From Gemmatimonadota bacterium (GTDB taxonomy: Bacteria; Gemmatimonadota; Gemmatimonadetes; Gemmatimonadales; GWC2-71-9), in NCBI GenBank assembly GCA_003220985.1, contig QHTY01000179.1, forward strand, positions 5,700-18,144: a stretch of 12,445 nucleotides of DNA, written 5' to 3'. Made by a program: the position numbers and the translations under genes. Each line of letters starts with the position of its first letter. Within the stretch, counting starts at the first letter, position 1. Positions 1 to 6,261 of the stretch are shown here, piece after piece. Under the pieces are notes generated by a model. It searched no databases. It was not told where the DNA came from and saw only the letters and a list, made by a program, of their open reading frames with translations.

Positions 1-291
1 TTCCGCAACGGACGCGAGGCGCTCGATCAGCTCAAGGTGATGGAGACAAGGGGCGCGGAGCGGCCACCCTTGTTGCTTCTCGATGTCGATCTACCCGCCC
101 TCGACGGCTACTCGGTCTTCGAAGCGCTGACACAGGACTGTCCGGGAAAGTTCCGCGTCGTGTTCACGACCGTGCACGGCAGCGAGACGGAGCAGCTGCG
201 CGGGCTCGAAGCAGGCGCGATGGATTACATGGTGAAACCGATGAGCCTCCGGGTCGCGCTGGAAAAGATCCGTCGTTGGGTGGGCCGGTGA
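1..291 (+). CDS. Response regulator receiver domain (5' partial)
   Basis: The 5' end lies outside the window; frame 1 is open from the first base. What remains is the C-terminal two thirds of a CheY-like receiver. The phospho-acceptor Asp is at 82-84, in LLLLDVDLPALDG. A conserved Thr follows in VVFTTVHG, and the conserved Lys is at 235-237, in DYMVKPMS. The protein ends right after the last receiver helix (ALEKIRRWVGR), so no DNA-binding or enzymatic output domain follows. It is either a stand-alone receiver or the tail of a protein whose other domains lie upstream. Its stop overlaps the GTG start of the next gene (GTGA, 288-291), which ties it to the HEAT and glycosyltransferase genes. I infer that phosphorylation of this protein controls polysaccharide production, perhaps by protein-protein contact. 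LytTR or other families with an N-terminal output cannot be excluded. Confidence 0.9.
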   Translation, partial: FRNGREALDQLKVMETRGAERPPLLLLDVDLPALDGYSVFEALTQDCPGKFRVVFTTVHGSETEQLRGLEAGAMDYMVKPMSLRVALEKIRRWVGR

Positions 292-1349
292 ACGCGCGGA
301 GCTTCCTGATCGTCGTCGCCATCGTGCAGGGCGGGCTGCTGGCGGCGCTCCTCGTGCTGATCGTTCTCAACCGCTGGTTCCGGCTGCGGCGCAGCACCCG
401 TCTCAACCCGCTCCGCGAGGCCGTGGACGCGTCGATGCGGCGCTGGGCGGCCGGGACCGCTCCGCTTGCGGGCGTGATGGTCGGGCTGGGTCGTATGCCG
501 ACGTCACTCGCCATCGACGCGATCGTCAAATGGTCGGCGCGCGTGCCGGGCGAGCGGTGGCGCCAGCTCGCCCTGGCGCTGGAACACACCTGGTGGGCCA
601 GGCTGGTGCGGGCGAACAGCACGTCGGCGCGCTGGTGGAAGCGGCTGGAGACCGCGCGCTTCCTGAGCGTCGCCGCGACACCTCAGGATGCGGCGCGGCT
701 GACAAAGCTGATCAACGATCCGCATCCCGCCGTCCACGTCGCCGCGGTGGCCTGCCTCGAGCGCATGGAGAACACGTCGCTCACCCTGACGGCGCTGGAC
801 CGACTGCCACAGCTCGCGCCGACCGTCCAGGCGTACTACGCGGCGATGTTGCTCCGCTCGCGGCCTGTCGTGATCGACCATCTGCAGAAACGTTTGCGTG
901 GCGTCGATGATCCTGCCCTTCCCCGGCTCGCCGAATTCGCGGCGCGGCTTGCCGAGCCGGCGCTGCGCGAGCGTCTAACCGCGCTCGCAGCCCACACCGA
1001 TCCCGAGGTGCGCATTCAATCGGCACGTGGGCTCGGCAGCTTCCCCCATCGCGAATCGGTCGCCGCGCTGAAAAACCTCGTTACCGACGACGCCTGGGCG
1101 GTCCGGGCGCAGGCGGTGCGCTCGCTCGGCATGATCGCCGACGTGAGTACGCTGCCCCTCGTACAGGCGGCGCTACAGGACAATGTCTGGTGGGTACGGC
1201 TGCGGGCCGCGCTCGCCCTGATGCGTTTCGCAGCGCCAGGACGCAAGGCCCTGCTCGAGGCGGAAGTCGGCTCCGACGCCTTTGCGCGCGCCACGGCGCA
1301 GATGGTCCTCGGCCTGCCGGCGCAGGCGTTGGCGGAGTTCGCGACGTGA
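288..1349 (+). CDS. Membrane-anchored HEAT-repeat protein
   Basis: 353 residues from GTG 288. I prefer this start to the in-frame TTG at 276 because it makes a GTGA overlap with the preceding stop, as the next gene pair also does. Residues about 4-27 form one hydrophobic helix followed by basic residues (NRWFRLRR), so the N-terminus is probably a membrane anchor with the rest in the cytoplasm. From about residue 105 to the end the protein is a series of alpha-helical pairs of HEAT/PBS-lyase type. Examples are DPHPAVHVAAVACLERM, DPEVRIQSARGLGSF, DDAWAVRAQAVRSLGMI and DNVWWVRLRAALALMRF. No catalytic motif is visible. Such repeats act as protein-binding scaffolds. Sitting between a receiver protein and a glycosyltransferase, it is a good candidate for the adaptor that passes the signal to the synthase; that role is inferred. 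Confidence 0.88.
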   Translation: MNARSFLIVVAIVQGGLLAALLVLIVLNRWFRLRRSTRLNPLREAVDASMRRWAAGTAPLAGVMVGLGRMPTSLAIDAIVKWSARVPGERWRQLALALEHTWWARLVRANSTSARWWKRLETARFLSVAATPQDAARLTKLINDPHPAVHVAAVACLERMENTSLTLTALDRLPQLAPTVQAYYAAMLLRSRPVVIDHLQKRLRGVDDPALPRLAEFAARLAEPALRERLTALAAHTDPEVRIQSARGLGSFPHRESVAALKNLVTDDAWAVRAQAVRSLGMIADVSTLPLVQAALQDNVWWVRLRAALALMRFAAPGRKALLEAEVGSDAFARATAQMVLGLPAQALAEFAT

Positions 1350-3481
1350 GCACGCTCACCACGCTGGTGGGAACGACGGACCTGGCGATCCTGATTTATT
1401 TCCTGGTCCTGAATTCGTTCTACGCCGTCCTGCTGATTCTTTCGATCCCCGAGATCTGGGAGCAGACGCGGCTGGCCGAGGATGAAGACTTCCAGCGGCT
1501 GATGCAGAGCGATGCGCTGCCGCCGATCACGATTCTCGTACCGGCGTACAACGAGAGTGCGACGATCGAAGCGAGCGTCACCGCGCTTCTCACGCTCGAG
1601 TATCGCAACTACGAAGTCGTGGTGGTGAACGACGGATCGAAGGACGACACGATGGAGCAGCTGCGGCATGCCTTCGATCTGTACGAAATCCCGCGCGTCT
1701 ATCCGGAGACGATTCCGACGAAGCCGCTCCGGGCGTTGTACCGGTCACGCTCCCGCTCGCGACTCCTCGTCCTCGACAAGGAGAACGGCGGCAAGGCCGA
1801 CTCGCTCAACGCGGCGATCAACGCGTCCCGTTTTCCACTCGTGATCGCCGTCGATGCCGATACCCTGATCGAGCCCGACGCGCTGCTGCGGCTGACGCGG
1901 CCGTTTCTGTTGGGTCGCGAGATCGCCGCCGTCGGCGGGACGGTGCGCGTGGCCAACAACTGCACCGTGAAGGATGGTCGCGTCACGGACGCGCGCGTCC
2001 CCGGGAAGATCCTTCCCGGGATTCAGGTGGTCGAGTATCTGCGCGCGTTTCTCTTCGGTCGCCTGGGATGGAATCGCCTCGGCGGCAATTTGATCATTTC
2101 GGGAGCGTTTGGCCTGTTTCGCAAAGAGTACGTCCTGGAGATCGGTGGCTATCGCACGACAAGCATCGTCGAGGATCTCGACCTGGTCGTTCGGCTGCAC
2201 CGCTATCTTCGGGCGAAGAAGATCACTTACGACATGCCGTTCATTCCGGACCCGGTCGCTTGGACGGAAGTCCCGGAATCCATGAAAGTCCTGTCACGGC
2301 AGCGCGAGCGATGGCATCGCGGTCTGATCTCGGCCATATGGCAATACAAGACCATGCTCTTCAATCCGCGCTATGGCAGGGTTGGATTCCTCGCGATGCC
2401 CTTCTATGCCTTTGGAGAGATGCTGGCGCCAGTGGTCGAGCTCGTCGGTTACCTGATCACGGGGCTGGGATTGGCGTTTGGTCTCGTGAACGTCTCGTTC
2501 GCGCTCCTCTTCGTCCTCGTCGCCTGGGGCTACGGCATGCTGCTTTCCATTTGGGCGGTCGTGCTGGAGGAAGTGAGCTTCCGCCGCTATCGCCGTCTTG
2601 GCGACCTCTTCCGGCTGCTGCTCTTCGCCGCGCTCGAGAACTTTGGCTATCGCCAATGCACGGTGTGGTGGCGGCTCAAAGCCTTCGCGAAAGTCGGCAG
2701 AGGCGGTCACGTGTGGGGGGATATGGCTCGCAAAGGGTTCGGCAAAGCGAGCGTCGCCGCGCTGCTCGCGCTGTGGCTCGCGCGGCCATGCCTCGGCCAG
2801 AGTTTGCGGGTCTCTGCCTGGAGCTCCTACGAAGCGGTCGACAACAGTCAGGATTGGTCCACGCTCGGCGCGCAGCTCACGCTCACCACGGCGCGCGGGC
2901 ATGGCGGGTGGCTGGCAGCCGAAATGCTAGGCCGCTTCGGCGAGACCGATGTCACCGAGCGCGTCGGTGGCGTCGTGCATCCGACGCAACGGCTGTGGCT
3001 CACTGCTGAAGCCGGAACGTCGCGCCAACCCACCTTCTCTCCCAAGAACACTTGGGAAACCGATGCGAGCGCCTTGATAGCGCCGCGGGTCTCGACGGGC
3101 GTCGGCTACAGGCGATGGAATTATGCGGTCGGTCCTGTCGACATCTGGATGCCGCACATCACCACCGAAACGAGCAAGATGTCCTGGACGATGCGCGTGT
3201 TTGTCTCCCGGAATCCCTCGCATCGCACTGATGGAGCGGTGTCCCTCAGAGTAACGCGGGCACTGTCGCGCCGCACGACCGTTTCGTTGCTGGGAGCAGG
3301 CGGCCGCGAGAGCTATCTGGTTGGTGCGGTGGTGCGATCACTGAGGACCGCGACGGGGGCGGCGGGCATCCGCTACAACGCCGCGCGGGGCATGACGCTG
3401 CGTTTGGACGCCACGGTGATTCATTCGAGTCCGATCCTGTCCCGCACCGGGGTCGCGATCGGAGTGGAACGAGGCCTCTGA
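1346..3481 (+). CDS. Processive family-2 glycosyltransferase fused to a YaiO-type outer-membrane beta-barrel
   Basis: 711 residues from GTG 1346, which overlaps the HEAT stop as GTGA. Residues 13-33 are a membrane helix. A GT2 domain spans about 60-335: VPAYNE, NDGS (Asp96), DAD (170-172), ED (276-277) and QRERW (319-323, the QxxRW motif of processive synthases such as BcsA, PgaC and NodC). Three or more membrane helices follow (about 350-440). It should polymerise a sugar from a nucleotide donor at the inner membrane; the sugar cannot be read from sequence. From Met460 the chain restarts with a Lys/Arg start, a hydrophobic stretch (ASVAALLALWLARPCLG) and about 225 residues of alternating beta strands resembling YaiO. 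E. coli carries yaiO close to the GT2 gene yaiP, which supports a functional link. No stop separates the modules. Either this is a true fusion, or the barrel is also translated from ATG 2723, or a stop was lost. No PilZ domain is seen. Confidence 0.9.
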   Translation: MSTLTTLVGTTDLAILIYFLVLNSFYAVLLILSIPEIWEQTRLAEDEDFQRLMQSDALPPITILVPAYNESATIEASVTALLTLEYRNYEVVVVNDGSKDDTMEQLRHAFDLYEIPRVYPETIPTKPLRALYRSRSRSRLLVLDKENGGKADSLNAAINASRFPLVIAVDADTLIEPDALLRLTRPFLLGREIAAVGGTVRVANNCTVKDGRVTDARVPGKILPGIQVVEYLRAFLFGRLGWNRLGGNLIISGAFGLFRKEYVLEIGGYRTTSIVEDLDLVVRLHRYLRAKKITYDMPFIPDPVAWTEVPESMKVLSRQRERWHRGLISAIWQYKTMLFNPRYGRVGFLAMPFYAFGEMLAPVVELVGYLITGLGLAFGLVNVSFALLFVLVAWGYGMLLSIWAVVLEEVSFRRYRRLGDLFRLLLFAALENFGYRQCTVWWRLKAFAKVGRGGHVWGDMARKGFGKASVAALLALWLARPCLGQSLRVSAWSSYEAVDNSQDWSTLGAQLTLTTARGHGGWLAAEMLGRFGETDVTERVGGVVHPTQRLWLTAEAGTSRQPTFSPKNTWETDASALIAPRVSTGVGYRRWNYAVGPVDIWMPHITTETSKMSWTMRVFVSRNPSHRTDGAVSLRVTRALSRRTTVSLLGAGGRESYLVGAVVRSLRTATGAAGIRYNAARGMTLRLDATVIHSSPILSRTGVAIGVERGL
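2000..2020. repeat. Perfect 9-bp stem, 3-nt loop hairpin inside the glycosyltransferase gene
   Basis: CCCGGGAAG at 2000-2008 pairs with CTTCCCGGG at 2012-2020 across the loop ATC. It encodes PGKILPG in the GT2 domain, so the symmetry may be a by-product of a repeated Pro-Gly. No U-tract follows on either strand, which argues against a terminator. Confidence 0.6.
2723..3481 (+). other. YaiO-like outer-membrane barrel module with possible internal start
   Basis: This is the C-terminal module of the glycosyltransferase frame, listed separately because it could be a protein in its own right. ATG 2723 opens a textbook Sec signal peptide: MARKGFGK, then an Ala/Leu core, with likely cleavage near CLGQ-S. 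The 252-residue length fits a YaiO-family porin. A G6 run at 2715-2720 lies only 2 nt before the ATG, which is close for a Shine-Dalgarno site. In the synthase frame the same bases encode WGDMARKGF, which resembles the usual C-terminal end of GT2 synthases, so the join falls exactly where the two proteins would normally end and begin. The barrel assignment rests on strand pattern and position and is moderate in confidence. Confidence 0.6.
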
Positions 3482-3488
3482 GAAGCTG

Positions 3489-4448
3489 TTACACGCGAAG
3501 CTGCGGATGCTCCAGCAACCGACGCTGGAGCATCGGATGCGTCCGCCACACCTGCCACCCCATCGCCAGAACCGCCAGCACATTCGCAACGGCCACCGAC
3601 CACCACCCGACCGTTCCCAACACCCATTGGGCGCCGACCCCGATCGTCGCCAGGACGAGTCCCTCGAGCAGGATTGCGGTGAGCAGCACCAGCAGCGCCA
3701 TCGCCGGGACACGCTCCACTTGCTCAGCCAGCGCGACGAACACGACCCCAGCGATGACGAACGCAGCGATGTGGACGACCGTGTACACGACGATCACGCC
3801 GAATGTGACGACAATCTCTCCGGGGCCGGCGGCGCCGAGTAACAGCGCAGAGCCGAGCGCCGCCGGGGTGTGGAACGGAGTGCCCCGGGCCACATCCAGG
3901 AGGAAGAACCAGACCGCAACGACGGCGGCCCCGATGAGCCCATTGATCACCCCACGCAGCAGCGCGGGATGATCTCGGAGCGCGCCCAGCCCTAGCGGGC
4001 GGGGGTCCCGTTCGGCGTAGTGTAAGTAGCCCACGAGCACCAGTCCGGCGGCGATGTTCGCGCCGACGACATGCGGCCACGCGACAACACCGAGGTGCGG
4101 CGAATGTAAGAGCAGCAATCCGATGTAAAACGTCACCTCCTGAAGCAACACACCGAACACCAAGCCGAGGAGGAGACGTGGCGGCGCTGTGAACGCCGCG
4201 CTGAGCGACGCCATGCCCACCCCCAGGATCGCGAAGACCCCGAAGTGCAGCACGGTGTAGACGGCGACGAGGCGGAAGGTGACTTCCGAGAACTCGCGGT
4301 TCAGCAGCAAGCCGGCGAGCAGTGTGGGCGTACGGAAGGGATGTCCCGCCGCCGTATCCGCAACGAGGAACCACAGCGCGACAACGAGTCCAGCGAGGAG
4401 TCCACCCGCCACACCGTGGACGATCACTGCTTGTGCGGGTCGCCTCAT
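3489..4448 (-). CDS. Polytopic membrane protein with two homologous halves, function unknown
   Basis: 319 residues, almost entirely hydrophobic, with about eight membrane helices. The start ATG (4446-4448) has a clear Shine-Dalgarno, GAGGT, 6 nt upstream. The chain is an internal duplication. Residues about 13-150 and 167-305 align: GLLAGLVVALWFLVADTAAG with GLIGAAVVAVWFFLLDVARG, HPFRTPTLL with TPFHTPAAL, VTFRLVAVYTVLHFGVFAI with VTFGVIVVYTVVHIAAFVI, and AWPHVVGANIAAGLVLVGYL with GWWSVAVANVLAVLAMGWQV. Each half carries four helices and a conserved acidic residue after the first helix. I do not recognise a named family; transport or a structural membrane role are both possible. It lies 55 bp downstream of the dipeptidase gene on the same strand, so the two may be co-transcribed. 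Confidence 0.85.
   Translation of the reverse strand: MRRPAQAVIVHGVAGGLLAGLVVALWFLVADTAAGHPFRTPTLLAGLLLNREFSEVTFRLVAVYTVLHFGVFAILGVGMASLSAAFTAPPRLLLGLVFGVLLQEVTFYIGLLLLHSPHLGVVAWPHVVGANIAAGLVLVGYLHYAERDPRPLGLGALRDHPALLRGVINGLIGAAVVAVWFFLLDVARGTPFHTPAALGSALLLGAAGPGEIVVTFGVIVVYTVVHIAAFVIAGVVFVALAEQVERVPAMALLVLLTAILLEGLVLATIGVGAQWVLGTVGWWSVAVANVLAVLAMGWQVWRTHPMLQRRLLEHPQLRV
3506..3534. terminator. Hairpin at the convergent gene junction (candidate terminator)
   Basis: An 11-bp perfect inverted repeat, GATGCTCCAGC (3506-3516) and GCTGGAGCATC (3524-3534), has a 7-nt loop. It lies 25 nt past the stop of the glycosyltransferase frame and inside the last codons of the opposing membrane-protein gene. 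Only 7 bp separate the two stop codons, so any shared terminator would have to sit in coding sequence, as here. No T-run follows on either strand, so this is a stable stem that could pause or protect transcripts rather than a standard intrinsic terminator. Confidence 0.45.
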
Positions 4449-4484
4449 GTCCCGACCTCGCGAAAGGGGCCGCCGACAACATGG

Positions 4485-4498
4485 CGCCGCCGGCGGCG
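4485..4498. repeat. 14-bp GC palindrome in the 55-bp gap between two minus-strand genes
   Basis: CGCCGCCGGCGGCG is perfectly self-complementary and lies just after the dipeptidase stop. With no spare loop and no T-run it would make only a short hairpin. In DNA of this GC content such a palindrome may be chance. Confidence 0.35.
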
Positions 4499-4503
4499 AC
4501 TGT

Positions 4504-5706
4504 CTACCGTTGCGTTCGGCGCATTTGGACCGCGATGCGCTCCGCCGCCCGCAGCACTCGCAACGTATTCAGTCCCGCGACCTTCTTCACATCCAGCTCG
4601 CTCCAGCCCCGCCGCAGCAGCTCGGCAATGAGGTCGGGAAACTTCGAGACGTCCTCCAGGCCGACCGGCACCTCATCGATGCCGTCGAAATCGGAGCCGA
4701 GGCCGACGCAATCGACGCCGGCGACCTGCCGGATATGCTCGATGTGGTCGGCGACTTGTTGCAACGTCGCGTGCGGCGCACGGGCGTTCCACGCCTTGAG
4801 CGAGTCGGCACGCGTCGCTGAATCGACGCCGGCGGCACGCAGCGCGTCCAACCGCGCGGTGACGCTGTCGCCGTAGACGCGAACCGCCTCCGAGACAAAG
4901 CCGGGATTGAAATTCACCATGACGACGCCGCGATTGACCGCGACGAGCTTGAGGATGGAGTCAGGCACGTCGCGCGCGTGATTCGTGAGGGCGCGGGCGG
5001 AGGAGTGCGAGAAAATGACAGGCGCGCGCGAGGTGTGCAGCGCGTCGGACATGGTCTGATCGTTCACGTGCGACAGGTCCACCAGCATCCCGAGACGATT
5101 CATCTCTAACACGACGTGCTTGCCGAAGTCCGACAGGCCGCGATGGGCGGTATCGGTGGAGGCCACCGCCCAGTCCAGGCTGCGCCAGTGTGTCAGCGTT
5201 ATGTAACGCGTGCCGAGGTCGTAGAACATCCGGAGCGCGCCCAACGAGTTCTCGATGGCGTGCCCACCCTCGATTCCGATCAGGCAGGACACCTTCCCCG
5301 CCGTGAAGTTGCGCTGCAGGTCGGCGGCCGTATATGCCATCACCATGCTGCGTGAGTCTTTCGCGCACAGGCGTCGAATCAGGTCGATCTGCTCGAGCGC
5401 ATAGACGGCCGGGTGAGGCCCGGAGTCCATGGTGGTCACCGGCACATACGCCGCCCAGAACTGCCCGCCGACACGGCCGCTGCGCAGCCGCGCGATATCG
5501 GTCATCAGTTTCGGCTGGCTCACGGCGAGATCCACCGAATCGAGGCCCCCACGATCGCGAATCGCACCAGGGATATCGTTGTGGCCGTCGATGAGGGGCA
5601 CGGTCCGCAGGATTCTGAGTGCCTGAGCTCGGTAATCCTGAGCGGACAGCTGGCACGTTGGAATGATGGAAAGGAGCGCCGTCGCGGATAAAAGAGCTTT
5701 GATCAT
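4504..5706 (-). CDS. Secreted M19 (renal-dipeptidase family) membrane dipeptidase
   Basis: 400 residues from ATG 5704-5706, chosen because it opens a signal peptide (MIKALLSATALLSIIPTCQL, cleavage near SAQ). The frame stays open upstream to 5865, but that extension overlaps the divergent gene and does not look like protein. All M19 zinc-site motifs are present: DGHND (His42, Asp44), GIEGGHA (Glu146, bridging), DLSH (His213), FSHSS (His234) and GLGSDFDG (Asp339, catalytic). Length is normal. Family members hydrolyse dipeptides, including some with a D-residue or dehydro bond. The likely site here is the periplasm or cell surface. The Cys in IPTC does not make a good lipobox, so membrane anchoring by lipid is doubtful. 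No good Shine-Dalgarno is visible. It is divergent from the Mo-hydroxylase operon with 45 bp between starts. Confidence 0.95.
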   Translation of the reverse strand: MIKALLSATALLSIIPTCQLSAQDYRAQALRILRTVPLIDGHNDIPGAIRDRGGLDSVDLAVSQPKLMTDIARLRSGRVGGQFWAAYVPVTTMDSGPHPAVYALEQIDLIRRLCAKDSRSMVMAYTAADLQRNFTAGKVSCLIGIEGGHAIENSLGALRMFYDLGTRYITLTHWRSLDWAVASTDTAHRGLSDFGKHVVLEMNRLGMLVDLSHVNDQTMSDALHTSRAPVIFSHSSARALTNHARDVPDSILKLVAVNRGVVMVNFNPGFVSEAVRVYGDSVTARLDALRAAGVDSATRADSLKAWNARAPHATLQQVADHIEHIRQVAGVDCVGLGSDFDGIDEVPVGLEDVSKFPDLIAELLRRGWSELDVKKVAGLNTLRVLRAAERIAVQMRRTQR

Positions 5707-5751
5707 GGTCAGGAAGCTGGCTTTACCCAAACGTCTTATCAAGATTACGTC
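5707..5751. promoter_or_regulatory. 45-bp divergent intergenic region
   Basis: This is the only non-coding DNA between the dipeptidase and the Mo-hydroxylase small subunit, so it should hold or overlap both start regions. It is richer in A+T than its flanks. I cannot assign a convincing -35/-10 pair or operator in either direction, and neither gene has a strong Shine-Dalgarno site. Confidence 0.4.
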
Positions 5752-6261
5752 ATGGCCACTATCACCTTCGAGGTGAATGGTGAGCGCGAGGAAGTAGCGT
5801 TCGCGCCACACAAGACGCTGCTCGAAGTGTTGCGCGAAGATCTGGGACTCACAGGAACGAAGCACGGTTGTGAGCTGGGCGAATGCGGCACTTGCACCGT
5901 GCTGCTGGATGGAACGCCCGTACTATCGTGCCTCGTGCTGGGTCTCGCCTGCGCCGGCCACGCAGTGCGCACGGTGGAAGGGATGGCGCGGGGCGGAACG
6001 CTCCATCCCCTGCAAGAGACATTCGCCGATTTGGGGGCCGCGCAGTGCGGCTACTGCACGCCCGCCTTCTTGCTCGCCGCTGAAGCGCTACTCGCCGCCA
6101 ACCCCAAGCCGACACGCGACGAAATCAAGGACGCTCTGGCGGGCAACCTCTGCCGCTGCACCGGTTACATCAAGATCTACGAGGCGGTCGAGCTGGCTGC
6201 GGCACGGATGCGTGGGGAAGTCGCGCAGCCCACCCGGGAATCGTTGTATGGCCACCGCTAA
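5752..6261 (+). CDS. hcrC: Mo-hydroxylase small [2Fe-2S] subunit (4-hydroxybenzoyl-CoA reductase gamma-like)
   Basis: 169 residues, the full length for this subunit. The N-terminal plant-type ferredoxin domain has C40-X4-C45-X2-C48-X11-C60 (GCELGECGTCTVLLDG). The C-terminal helical domain has C99-X2-C102 (CGYC) and C134-X1-C136 (NLCRCTGYIKI). Together they hold the two [2Fe-2S] clusters that pass electrons between the molybdenum site and FAD in xanthine dehydrogenase, CO dehydrogenase (CoxS) and 4-hydroxybenzoyl-CoA reductase (HcrC). It is the only intact subunit of the three here. Its stop lies 14 nt inside the next gene, so the two are coupled. The hcr name is based on the [4Fe-4S] motif of the FAD subunit downstream; the true substrate is unknown. 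Confidence 0.93.
   Translation: MATITFEVNGEREEVAFAPHKTLLEVLREDLGLTGTKHGCELGECGTCTVLLDGTPVLSCLVLGLACAGHAVRTVEGMARGGTLHPLQETFADLGAAQCGYCTPAFLLAAEALLAANPKPTRDEIKDALAGNLCRCTGYIKIYEAVELAAARMRGEVAQPTRESLYGHR

Noticed and set aside
1190..1345. N-terminal extension of the glycosyltransferase from an upstream start
   Set aside because: It would overlap the conserved end of the HEAT protein by 160 bp, and the extension is Arg/Gly-rich. GTG 1346 gives the same GTGA overlap as the previous gene pair.
2068..3009. 313-codon open frame on the plus strand inside the glycosyltransferase
   Set aside because: It overlaps the conserved GT2 motifs in another frame and is Arg/Ala/Gly/Pro-rich without domain features.
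4485..4498. GC palindrome as an intrinsic terminator for the dipeptidase gene
   Set aside because: Too short, with no loop and no T-run; listed only as a palindrome.
5707..5865. N-terminal extension of the dipeptidase
   Set aside because: It would bury the signal peptide and overlap the start of the divergent small subunit.
5870..6247. Upstream extension of the large Mo-subunit frame
   Set aside because: It lies over the conserved [2Fe-2S] subunit in another frame. The large subunit starts at ATG 6248.
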